Notes under the pieces: generated by a model
Databases searched by the model: none
The model's input: only the letters and a program-made list of their open reading frames with translations
Told to the model about the DNA's origin: nothing
Assembly (NCBI GenBank): GCA_014803415.1
Contig: JAAVBZ010000004.1
Coordinates: forward strand, 110,510 to 165,436
Length of the DNA stretch: 54,927 bases
From: Lachnospiraceae bacterium
GTDB taxonomy: Bacteria; Bacillota; Clostridia; Lachnospirales; Lachnospiraceae
Direction of reading: 5' to 3'
In this document: piece after piece, positions 35,253 through 42,579 of the stretch
Layout: each line of letters starts with the position of its first letter
Position numbering within the stretch: the first letter of the stretch is position 1
Position numbers and translations under genes: made by a program

Positions 35253-35339
35253 TTAATAGTCTTCCAGCTTCCATTCATCTCTCCAGCGAATAACGGGCTT
35301 TTCTCCCTCCCACTCTATGGGCAGCCAGACATAAGTGGA
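35253..35339 (-). pseudogene. C-terminal remnant of a GH43-like glycosidase
   Basis: A 28-codon open stretch, bounded upstream by an in-frame TAG, reads TYVWLPIEWEGEKPVIRWRD, then EWKLEDY and stop. The W-L-P-I-E-x-x-x-x-x-P-x-I-R-W-R-D-E-W ending is, from memory, the terminal strand of Firmicute family-43-type glycosidases. It has no start codon. The stop lies 15 bp ahead of the GH106-like gene, so the lost gene was probably its operon partner. The remainder seems to have been deleted up to the terminator at 35378-35415. Confidence 0.6.
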
Positions 35340-35377
35340 CTATTTTCTAATTTCTCCTATTATCTTCATACTAACAT

Positions 35378-35415
35378 AAAAAGCAGAAACCCTATTATCA
35401 GATTTCTGCCTTTTT
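35378..35415 (-). terminator. Terminator downstream of the GH140-like gene
   Basis: AAAAAGCAGAAA (35378-35389) pairs with TTTCTGCCTTTTT (35403-35415) with one bulged base around a 13-nt loop. A and T tracts on both sides suit either direction. It lies about 110 bp after the stop at 35522 and ahead of the GH43-like remnant. Confidence 0.75.
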
Positions 35416-35443
35416 TTCAGATTTTTCGCTTTTTTCAGATTTT
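35399..35443. repeat. Three CAGATTT direct repeats
   Basis: CAGATTT occurs at 35399-35405, 35418-35424 and 35436-35442, with periods of 19 and 18 bp. The last two lie in the exact 14-mer TTTTTTCAGATTTT (35412-35425 and 35430-35443). The block overlaps the terminator and lies about 160 bp upstream of the GH106-like gene, so it could be a regulator site. Confidence 0.4.
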
Positions 35444-35521
35444 ATTTCCTACTTTATCCCACACATTTTTCAACAGCTTCATCTCAGATCATCACATTAT
35501 TTTCCAAATCCAGTCAGAGAA

Positions 35522-36823
35522 TCAATGCGACGCCGTACTGATGGCAAGTACCGCCATATATGGTCTTCCCGGCAAATGAATTTCCGTTTCGCCCAAAGCT
35601 CCTTCGGCAATGATCTGTCTCGTCATATTCCATGTGTCGATCAATTCAATCCGATAAGTCTTATCTTTCGGAAGCACTATCGTGTCTTTCACAGAACATC
35701 TCTGATCATAATAATTGAGATACACTTCCTCCCCACAATGACCGGCATAGCAGTGTTCAAGCGCAAAATGAATATGCTTATCTTCTTCTGTCATCATCGC
35801 TATTGCTTTTTGGAATCCTGCGAACATCGGCTGGCTCTCCAGATCCTGCCGTACTTCTTCCGGAAGATTGTCAAATGTCCCGGCCTCAGTCAATATCGGT
35901 TCGATGGGAGACGGCAGTTCATATACAATATCCTTAAGGAACTGAATACGCGCCGGACTATTTCCCTTCAGCACACCGCCCTTTGCCCACCATACGATCT
36001 CATGTTCATTGTCCATAAAGGTTTCTCCATGGGTACAATAGGCTCCGCTTGTGATCACCTTCCAGAACCGTGCAGTCATCTCTTCTCCAGACAAGCATCC
36101 CCAGAATTCCGGAAGATCGCCCTCGTAACAGCACTCATCCACCATGATCGGCTTTCCAAATTTACTAACAACATCGGGAATATCTGCAAAGCGTTTGGTC
36201 TGGTAAGAGCCATGAGTGATATTTGGTCGTGACACATCCCATGGCACGAAACAGTTATGGTTTGATATCAGATGATTATTCGGATTGTGAGATGCCACAA
36301 ACTCCTCGATCTCCTTCCAATCCTCCATTGATTTGTTTCCCAGACATAGGTCATATTCATTTGCAAGACTCCACCAGATATTTTTCAAATGTCCCAGCCG
36401 ACTGATACAATAATCCAGATATTTTATATTATCTGCCTGGCTAAACTGAGAGAATCCCCAGTTGTCATACGGGTGAAATAGGATCAGATCACACTCAATT
36501 TCCATATCATCCAGCCTTTTGATGATATCCTCCAGATGGTTCCAAAACCCTTCGCAAGGCCTTTCAACATCCCACGAACCGTCCCCATTTCTCTCAAACG
36601 GATAGAACTGCGGTTCATTGTTGTTATATTGATAATGCTTTGGAAAGACACACATACGCACTTTATTAAATGGGGATTTTTCCAATGTATGCAGTGTCTC
36701 ATCGATCAGGCTTTCCTCCTGATGAGCCAACGCATATACTGTCGTTCCGAAAGGATAAAAATATGTTCCATCCTCATACTCAAAATGTGTCCCAACCGCT
36801 CTTACCATTCCATGTCTGCCCAT
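35522..36823 (-). CDS. DUF4038/DUF5605 TIM-barrel glycosidase, GH140-like
   Basis: 433 residues without a signal peptide. The start at 36823 has AAGGAGGAG 5 nt upstream; 36844 is an in-frame alternative without it. The N-terminal block YFYPFGTTVYALAHQEESLI and FNKVRMCVFPKHY is that of DUF4038 barrels, the fold of GH140 apiosidases. Candidate catalytic Glu residues are in IWWSLANEYDLCLG (acid/base) and IMVDECCYEGDLP (nucleophile). The last 90 residues (VYLNYYDQRCSVKDTIVLPK ... LPGRPYMAVLAI) form a DUF5605-type beta domain. The substrate is unproven. Neighbours are the esterase upstream and the GH106-like gene downstream. Confidence 0.8.
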   Translation of the reverse strand: MGRHGMVRAVGTHFEYEDGTYFYPFGTTVYALAHQEESLIDETLHTLEKSPFNKVRMCVFPKHYQYNNNEPQFYPFERNGDGSWDVERPCEGFWNHLEDIIKRLDDMEIECDLILFHPYDNWGFSQFSQADNIKYLDYCISRLGHLKNIWWSLANEYDLCLGNKSMEDWKEIEEFVASHNPNNHLISNHNCFVPWDVSRPNITHGSYQTKRFADIPDVVSKFGKPIMVDECCYEGDLPEFWGCLSGEEMTARFWKVITSGAYCTHGETFMDNEHEIVWWAKGGVLKGNSPARIQFLKDIVYELPSPIEPILTEAGTFDNLPEEVRQDLESQPMFAGFQKAIAMMTEEDKHIHFALEHCYAGHCGEEVYLNYYDQRCSVKDTIVLPKDKTYRIELIDTWNMTRQIIAEGALGETEIHLPGRPYMAVLAISTASH

Positions 36824-37069
36824 AAAGTCTCCTCCTTCAAACATCAGTGATCTTTGCCTCTGGTATATATTAATAATATACTTTTTTTCTTTCCATTTCT
36901 ACTCCGGATTCTCACTCTATTTTCACTTACAAGAAACAGCAGCCAGAATTTCACAGATATTTCCCCTCATTTTACGTTATTACTGTTTACTCTGCCAGGC
37001 TGCAACCATTTCAGTAAATCTGTCATCTTTTCTAAAGATCGAAATTGCAGCATATATCCATTCTAAATA

Positions 37070-38566
37070 TCAATCTTCGTAAAAATGCAAATTTTCCCAA
37101 AGTTTCATCAGTTCTCTACGTTCAGGCAGCGACCGTGTCACAATTTCTCTGTCATAGATTCGGACAGGAGAATCATATCCAGTATACTCAGGCCATTCTT
37201 CCCCATCAGGAATACCATATTTTACAAAATTTACCCAGCCCATATGCACACTGTTCACCAGATTTTCTACCACGTCCTCCGGTTCTCCCTCAAACTGCAT
37301 TTTGGGGAAACCTTCCTTATAGTAATTAAAATCACAGGGCAGATCCATGGCATGACTGCAAAGCATGCCTGTTTTCCTGCCAAATTCCGTGATATACTCA
37401 TAGCGGTACATCCACACAGAACCATGCTCTTTCTGCGCCTGTGCTGTCTTGATGGCGGGTACCTGAAAAGGCAGATCTGTACCGAAGTTAATAAATGCTT
37501 CGTCCACACCATTGACCTCGCCATGGCTACCAGACTCATAATAAGCCTTCGCCTCCTCGAAACAGTTCTCCAGGCTGTTATTCTTGAACAATTCCTGAAT
37601 CATCTCCCAGGAATTGGGGAAGAAAGTATTCTCCTTACGGACAAAGAAGGTTCCTTCATTCAAATTATTCCCAATCATCAGCCGGATGCCTTTAGCGCAT
37701 CCCTTTTTTATGGCTTCAATGGGACGCTCCGGCAACAAATCATCCACCACGGGAGATGGAAGATTAATGCCCGGATAGCGGTATTGATGCATTTTCGCAA
37801 TAAAATCATTACCCTTTAGTACCTCGAAAGGATCAATATCCGCAAGCTTATACAGATCCGCTTCTGTCCAGCCCATACCTTCCATGAACAGCTCAATATG
37901 CTTTTTGTTCATTTCATGGGAGAATACACCGTTCGGCAGCCCGCTGGAAGCAATCACCTGCTGGAAAGTTCCTTTCAGGTCAGGAACCGCCATCAGCATA
38001 ACTGCTGATGTGCCACCCGCAGACTCTCCCGAAATGGTCACCCGATCCGGATCCCCGCCGAAAGCCGAAATGTTCTTATGTATCCACTGCATAGCTGCAA
38101 TATGGTCAGAAAGTCCGCAGTTGCTTTCAAATCCATCACATCCGGGATAGCCCGTAAAATCATAAAAGCCCCAGACATTCAGACGATACTGGAAGCTGAC
38201 ATAGACAATCCCATTACGCACAAAGGAATCCCCCACAATCAATGGGTCTGATGCGCTTCCCGTATTATAGCCGCCCCCATGGATAAAGACCAGAACCGGC
38301 AGATTCTCGCCCTCCAGCGGTCTGCGGATGTTAAGTGTCAGGCAGTCTTCGCTTCCCATAATCTGGTCTCCCATTTTCTGCACTGCCGGGGAGCCATACT
38401 CCTTCGCGTCCAGGACTCCCTCCCAAGGTTCAATGGGCACTGCCCTCTTTAGGCGCAGCTTACCCACAGGAGGCTTGGCATAGGGAATTCCCAGAAATGC
38501 AATCTGCCCCTCTTTTTCATATCCTCTTATTTTTCCAGTGGTAGTTTCTACAATATGCTGTTCCAT
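37070..38566 (-). CDS. Type-B carboxylesterase (para-nitrobenzyl esterase family)
   Basis: 498 residues from the ATG at 38566, which has AAGGAG 6 nt upstream; an ATG at 38614 is in frame but has no ribosome site. The family order is complete: GKIRGYEKEGQIAFLGIPYA, EDCLTLNIRRP, the oxyanion stretch VFIHGGGYNTGSA, and nucleophile Ser in TISGESAGGTSA. The acid lies in GNNLNEGTFFV and the catalytic His in CSHAMDLPCDF. There is no signal peptide, so it acts in the cytoplasm. Among glycosidase genes it may remove acetyl, feruloyl or other acyl groups from imported glycosides (inference). It lies between the GH140-like gene and the REC-less regulator, all on the minus strand. Confidence 0.92.
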   Translation of the reverse strand: MEQHIVETTTGKIRGYEKEGQIAFLGIPYAKPPVGKLRLKRAVPIEPWEGVLDAKEYGSPAVQKMGDQIMGSEDCLTLNIRRPLEGENLPVLVFIHGGGYNTGSASDPLIVGDSFVRNGIVYVSFQYRLNVWGFYDFTGYPGCDGFESNCGLSDHIAAMQWIHKNISAFGGDPDRVTISGESAGGTSAVMLMAVPDLKGTFQQVIASSGLPNGVFSHEMNKKHIELFMEGMGWTEADLYKLADIDPFEVLKGNDFIAKMHQYRYPGINLPSPVVDDLLPERPIEAIKKGCAKGIRLMIGNNLNEGTFFVRKENTFFPNSWEMIQELFKNNSLENCFEEAKAYYESGSHGEVNGVDEAFINFGTDLPFQVPAIKTAQAQKEHGSVWMYRYEYITEFGRKTGMLCSHAMDLPCDFNYYKEGFPKMQFEGEPEDVVENLVNSVHMGWVNFVKYGIPDGEEWPEYTGYDSPVRIYDREIVTRSLPERRELMKLWENLHFYED

Positions 38567-38665
38567 CTCCATCTCCTTTTCGATTTCTGCAATTTTCTGT
38601 TTATCCTCTCTCATTTTTATTGTTTCAAAAGCTAGTATACCGCATTTTCTGCTTCATCAAGCGTT

Positions 38666-39781
38666 TCAGTTTGACTGCCCTTCCCGAAATGCATTTGGGG
38701 TCAGTCCTGTCTTAGCCCGAAAAAAGCGCCCAAAATACCCCTGACTGGTAAAACCAAGCTGATCTGCAATTTCCTTCATCGACAGTTTCTTTTCTGCCAG
38801 AAGCTGCTTCGCAGCCGACAACTTCAAATCATTGATATATTGCAGAATCGTGACACCTTCCTTCTTTTTGAATATTCTCAACAGATACTCCTGGCTAAAA
38901 TGCACCTGCTCCGCAAGATTGTACAGGGAAGTATCCCCACCGAGATTGTCCACAATATATTTTTTAATCTGATTTACCACATCTTCTGTCTGCTTCTCCA
39001 CATTCTGGTTTCTAAGATCAAAAATATTTTCTGCCACATGGCGCAAATACCCGAAGGCATCCTGCCAGTTCGTATGAAGAGAAACATTGTACAGGTTCAT
39101 AATACCAACCCGTAATGCCAATTCCTCATACAGCCCCAATCGTTTAATCCAACCAATCAGCTTAGAACTAATCGTGCAATATATTTCCAGTGCAAATAAG
39201 TCATGCATACTCCGAATGCTCTGCAAATCCATTTGCAGTTCCCTCAGCAGTGACAGCGTATTTTCCTCATCCCTGCCCTCCAGCCAATACTCCAGTTTCC
39301 AGACTTTTTGCAAAAGTTCCTGCTTCCTGCTTTCCGGCAGGCTGTCGCCGGCACTATCCCCCTTATGCAATTTCTTCAACACCAATTCTTCCTCATCCAT
39401 CCATATTGTCTGGTCACAGATTCCCTTAAATTCCTGCAATAGCTGGTTAAATGTGATGGAACTGGCGCCAATCAGAATAGATGTGGTTTGAGAAAGATTT
39501 TTTTTCAGAGCCTTCTGAAACAGTTCTCCTGCCCCTATCAGCATCTGGATGATACTTGCCTCCCTTAAAAGCTTCCTTGGCTGCAGCAAGATTACAACAT
39601 AATTCATACTATACTCGAAAAAGGTTCCCTGCATGAAATCCAGAAAATGTCGCTCCACCAGCTTGTAGATATCCTGTATGCGCCCAAATTGCTCCTGATA
39701 GCTTTCACAATACCACGTTTCATGTCTCAATAGTACATAATACAGCGGTTTCTCTGGATTTAACGGAATATTAAGCTTCAT
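38666..39781 (-). CDS. YesN-type AraC response regulator lacking its receiver domain
   Basis: 371 residues. The C-terminal AraC domain is intact (SLYNLAEQVHFSQEYLLRIF; SMKEIADQLGFTSQGYFGRF; LTPNAFREG), and the 270 residues before it match the linker region of YesN-type regulators of about 530 residues. The receiver domain with its phosphoacceptor Asp is missing. Coding potential continues upstream in frame, without a start, as LFNGYRGLSQLTEELAMKL, up to a junction near 39842 where it meets the permease stub in another frame. GAGGAG happens to lie 6 nt before the ATG at 39781, and translation may be coupled to the permease stop at 39796. It may be inactive or phosphorylation-independent. It is the likely reader of the promoter modules at 41921, 47514 and 51793. 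Confidence 0.82.
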   Translation of the reverse strand: MKLNIPLNPEKPLYYVLLRHETWYCESYQEQFGRIQDIYKLVERHFLDFMQGTFFEYSMNYVVILLQPRKLLREASIIQMLIGAGELFQKALKKNLSQTTSILIGASSITFNQLLQEFKGICDQTIWMDEEELVLKKLHKGDSAGDSLPESRKQELLQKVWKLEYWLEGRDEENTLSLLRELQMDLQSIRSMHDLFALEIYCTISSKLIGWIKRLGLYEELALRVGIMNLYNVSLHTNWQDAFGYLRHVAENIFDLRNQNVEKQTEDVVNQIKKYIVDNLGGDTSLYNLAEQVHFSQEYLLRIFKKKEGVTILQYINDLKLSAAKQLLAEKKLSMKEIADQLGFTSQGYFGRFFRAKTGLTPNAFREGQSN

Positions 39782-39795
39782 TGCCAGCTCCTCTG

Positions 39796-40062
39796 TCAGC
39801 TGTGAAAGCCCACGATATCCATTGAATAAATCTGCCAGAAACCCTTCATACCAAAGATGTATTTAAAATTATCCAACCCTACCCACTGGGAAGTAAAAAA
39901 TCCTTTCATTCCCCCAGATGGCACAAAGTCCTGGAAGGAAATGACGATACCCACCATAGGAAGATAAGAGAAAACAATTAATAATATGATTGCAGGGAGC
40001 AGCATCACATGCAATGGCCACTCACGCTTTAACATTGCGCCCCAACTCATTTTCTTTTTCAT
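39796..40062 (-). pseudogene. Truncated LplB/YteP-type ABC sugar permease
   Basis: Only 88 codons remain of a permease of about 300. The N-terminus is typical: WPLHVMLLPAIILLIVFSYL, then PMVGIVISFQDF and TSQWVGLDNFKYIFGMKGFW. After GFWQI the sequence shifts to YSMDIVGFHS and stop, unlike any permease. In another frame the same DNA encodes the linker of the YesN-type regulator. The rest of this permease, the second permease (LplC/YtcP type) normally next to it and the regulator's receiver domain are all absent. AAAGGAGAAGG gives a good ribosome site. One membrane helix remains, so no transport function is expected. Confidence 0.85.
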
Positions 40063-40108
40063 AGTAACCTTCTCCTTTTATGACAATATCGTTATGATTC
40101 ATTAAGGC

Positions 40109-40146
40109 TTAGTGAGCAGAACGAAGTATCTCGCTCCACTCACTAA
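40109..40146 (-). promoter_or_regulatory. Strong mRNA hairpin between binding protein and permease
   Basis: In the minus-strand transcript TTAGTGAGTGGAGCGA pairs fully with TCGTTCTGCTCACTAA (13 Watson-Crick and 3 G-U pairs) around a 6-nt loop. No T-tract follows, so it is unlikely to be a full terminator. Such hairpins after binding-protein genes usually stabilise or attenuate the message so that the binding protein is made in excess. Confidence 0.72.
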
Positions 40147-40154
40147 AAGATTGC

Positions 40155-41864
40155 TTACTTGCTGGTATACCACTCATTCAGTTCCTCTGTAATCTTGTCA
40201 AGTCCCAGAGTATTCAATTCCTGAAGGAAATCGTCAAAGCTATCTGTAGACTCGATTCCCATGATTACCTTTGTGTAGTACTCCATTACTTTATCTGTCA
40301 CTGTGGACATCTTCTGTCCCATAGTTTGAGTAGGACCAGTAGTGAACTCATCCATCACATACAGTTGATTATCATAGTAGTAATTAATCGTCTGGAATGC
40401 GGACATGTCATTGCCAAAGGTCTTCATACTACCGTAACCGCCAATGATATCGCCGCTTAAATACTTCTGAATATCATCGTAGTATACCATCTGCTCTTCA
40501 TTCAGAATAGAACTGTCATTTGTCTCTAACGCTTTCGCAACCTGATTGGAGTTATTCAGATTCATCAACGGATCTCCTGTCTTTAACATTACCCAGTGTC
40601 TGGGGAAACTCATTATGCCAGAAGAATCCTCTACCATATATTCGTTACGTTCTTCACCTGAGAATGCAAACTTATCAACCCAGAAATTCAGCATTCTGAC
40701 TACGGCTTCCGGATGCTCACAGTTTTTGCTGACTACCACATAACCACCACCATCTTCCAGCGAAAGAGCTGTTTGTGTCTTTGCCGGAGAACCAGTTGCA
40801 GAAGGGATGGGAATTGTAACCCAATCCGCATTAATGTCATTTTCGACAGTAGCGTTTAACGGCCAATTCGCATTCCACATCAGACCATATTGAATACCTG
40901 CACGTCCTGAAGCCGCTGCTTCTGAGGCCTTTACTTCATCATTTGAGGAAAAATCTGTATCAATCAACCCCTCCTGATACATCTTGGCAATGTAGTCCAA
41001 AGCCGCTTTACTTTCTTCCATGGCAGAACCATACTGCAACTTGCCAGTTCCATCATCCACCCATATTGTAGGATACGCTCCGAAGCCGTTAAAAAGCCCC
41101 ACTGCATCCCCAAGTCCTTTCGAAAGGAAATTGTTGTGGAACACCATGCCAATGGTATCGTCCTTCCCGTTTCCATCGGGATCCTGATCCCTAAATGCAA
41201 TCATCACGCTGTACAAATCCTCCATGGTCTCAGGCATCTCCAGATTCAGCTTCTCCATCCAGTCTCTCCTGATCCACAGCACCGGCAATTGGTCAAGAGA
41301 GGATGTCAGTAATGGAATCGCTATGACGTCTCCGCCATATGTAGCAGATTCCAGCGCTGCTGTTCCTTCACTGGTAGTCCAGCCCCACAGTTCTTCGGAA
41401 GCATACTTTTCAAATATCTTGCCAATATCCCGATTAATCAGGTCACTCTTTGCCAGCAGGGACAATTGAGCACTGTTCACCAACATAAAATCAGGAATCT
41501 CGCCGGAAGCAATTGCCACACTCTTTTTCTGCTGGGAATCATCCGCCGTATTAGCTGCATACCATAACCAGTCAATAGAAATATTGGTTTCTTCTTTCAT
41601 TCTATTGTAGTAAACACTGTTCATAGCCTCCTCCTGATCCCAGTCGTCCATGATAGCAGGAGAGATTTCAAAGTAAGATGTCAGAGTCACGGGCTCATCA
41701 TATTTAAATCTCGGATCCACCTCTTCGTCCATGTTGATGCTACTGTTACCTGTCGCCTCCCCGCTATTTCCACTGTCATTATTTCTGCTGCCACTGTTGC
41801 CGCAACCTGCCAGACTTCCTATAACCATCGCTGCTGCCAACATAAGAACCAGTTTTCTTTTCAT
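40155..41864 (-). CDS. LplA/YtcQ-type sugar-binding lipoprotein of an ABC importer
   Basis: 569 residues. The signal sequence KRKLVLMLAAAMVIGSLAGC ends in a lipobox (LAGC), followed by a Ser/Asn/Gly linker, so the protein is a lipoprotein on the outer face of the membrane. Length and pattern (DWLWYAANTADDSQQKKSVA, then RDQDPDGNGKDDTIGMVF and GYVVVSKNCEHPEAVVRM) match the large oligosaccharide-binding proteins paired with LplB/LplC permeases. CAAGGAGGAAGAAGT precedes the ATG. It is the first gene of a transcript that continues into a permease stub and the REC-less regulator, so no membrane channel for it is encoded here. Its promoter carries the shared module at 41921-41984. Confidence 0.92.
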   Translation of the reverse strand: MKRKLVLMLAAAMVIGSLAGCGNSGSRNNDSGNSGEATGNSSINMDEEVDPRFKYDEPVTLTSYFEISPAIMDDWDQEEAMNSVYYNRMKEETNISIDWLWYAANTADDSQQKKSVAIASGEIPDFMLVNSAQLSLLAKSDLINRDIGKIFEKYASEELWGWTTSEGTAALESATYGGDVIAIPLLTSSLDQLPVLWIRRDWMEKLNLEMPETMEDLYSVMIAFRDQDPDGNGKDDTIGMVFHNNFLSKGLGDAVGLFNGFGAYPTIWVDDGTGKLQYGSAMEESKAALDYIAKMYQEGLIDTDFSSNDEVKASEAAASGRAGIQYGLMWNANWPLNATVENDINADWVTIPIPSATGSPAKTQTALSLEDGGGYVVVSKNCEHPEAVVRMLNFWVDKFAFSGEERNEYMVEDSSGIMSFPRHWVMLKTGDPLMNLNNSNQVAKALETNDSSILNEEQMVYYDDIQKYLSGDIIGGYGSMKTFGNDMSAFQTINYYYDNQLYVMDEFTTGPTQTMGQKMSTVTDKVMEYYTKVIMGIESTDSFDDFLQELNTLGLDKITEELNEWYTSK

Positions 41865-41920
41865 ACTTCTTCCTCCTTGTAATTTTACCGCCCTGCGGTA
41901 TTATTTTTCTTTATGAAAAT

Positions 41921-41984
41921 ATCATAATAGGAAACCGGGATATCAACAATGTGACTTTCTTGATATCCCGGTTCAAAAATTGAC
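41921..41984 (-). promoter_or_regulatory. Shared promoter module, copy A (binding-protein operon)
   Basis: Minus strand: box GTCAATTTTTG (41974-41984), 24 bp containing ATCAAGAAAGT, -35 TTGTTG (41944-41949), 17 bp, -10 TATGAT (41921-41926). TCAA repeats 20 bp apart fit an AraC-type activator touching the -35. Start of transcription would be about 50 nt before the ATG at 41864. The same spacings recur at 47514-47577 and 51793-51856. Confidence 0.75.
41933..41973. repeat. Perfect 14-bp inverted repeat across the copy-A promoter
   Basis: AACCGGGATATCAA (41933-41946) and TTGATATCCCGGTT (41960-41973) are exact inverse copies around 13 bp. One arm covers part of the -35 box and spacer; the other is just upstream. 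Comparable arms of different sequence occur at 47528-47564 (12 bp, one inserted base) and, less well, at 51806-51844. Confidence 0.8.
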
Positions 41985-42026
41985 CTATTCCAAGGCTTTA
42001 TCTTCTGTATGCAATAAGTTTCTCAA

Positions 42027-42539
42027 CTATCCTTTCGAAATCTCTCTTCCCACCTTTTGCATAGCTGTCCGACCATACTCGTGCACCTCAATTTTATTTC
42101 CATCTGGATCATGAAACCACATTACTTTATTACGGTCAAGGCTAGGCTGTGGAAAAATATCAATATTTCTCTCCGCTCCCTTGTCCACCAGTTCCTGGCA
42201 AAACGCTTCGATATCATCCACCACTATAGCAAAATGAGTATATCCGTATTTTGTGGAATCTGAAAGATTTTCCAGACTTGCGTTTACTTCATTGAACAGC
42301 TCAATAAAATATCCATCTAACCATTCCAGATATACAATCCATCTTACATCCTTAATTTTTTCCAGGCTCTTCAATTCGTCAGGCTTCATTTTCTCCAGTC
42401 TTTCCTGTTCCTTCGGAATCATATCGCCGTAATACAGAGAAAATTTTTCCTTGCATCCTAGAATGTTCTCATAAAATCTGACACTCTCATCCAAATTCCT
42501 GCAGTTAAATCCAATATGTGCGTTCGCCTGTATAATCAT
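42027..42539 (-). CDS. VOC (glyoxalase/dioxygenase superfamily) protein
   Basis: 170 residues from the ATG at 42539; a TTG at 42554 is in frame but has a poorer ribosome site. Two betaalphabetabetabeta units of the vicinal oxygen chelate fold are visible: ANAHIGFNCRNLDESVRFYE, FIELFNEV, YTHFAIVVDDIEAFCQELVD and MWFHDPDGNKIEVHEYG. The His/Glu positions expected for metal binding (AHIGF, IELF, THFAI, IEVHE) are present. The reaction is unknown; it could be an epimerase, lyase or dioxygenase acting on a sugar derivative. It is the last gene of the GH1-Gfo/Idh-GH36-VOC operon, 40 bp after GH36. Confidence 0.85.
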   Translation of the reverse strand: MIIQANAHIGFNCRNLDESVRFYENILGCKEKFSLYYGDMIPKEQERLEKMKPDELKSLEKIKDVRWIVYLEWLDGYFIELFNEVNASLENLSDSTKYGYTHFAIVVDDIEAFCQELVDKGAERNIDIFPQPSLDRNKVMWFHDPDGNKIEVHEYGRTAMQKVGREISKG

Positions 42540-42579
42540 CTTCTTTCTCTCCAATTCTACTGTATCTTTATAAATTTAT

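Noticed and set aside
37085-37819. 244-codon frame opposite the esterase
   Set aside because: It is antisense to an esterase with a complete catalytic triad, with no independent evidence.
41933-41973. Inverted repeat in copy A as a transcription terminator of the upstream VOC gene
   Set aside because: No T-tract follows on the minus strand, and similar arms recur at a fixed position relative to -35 boxes, which fits promoter architecture better.
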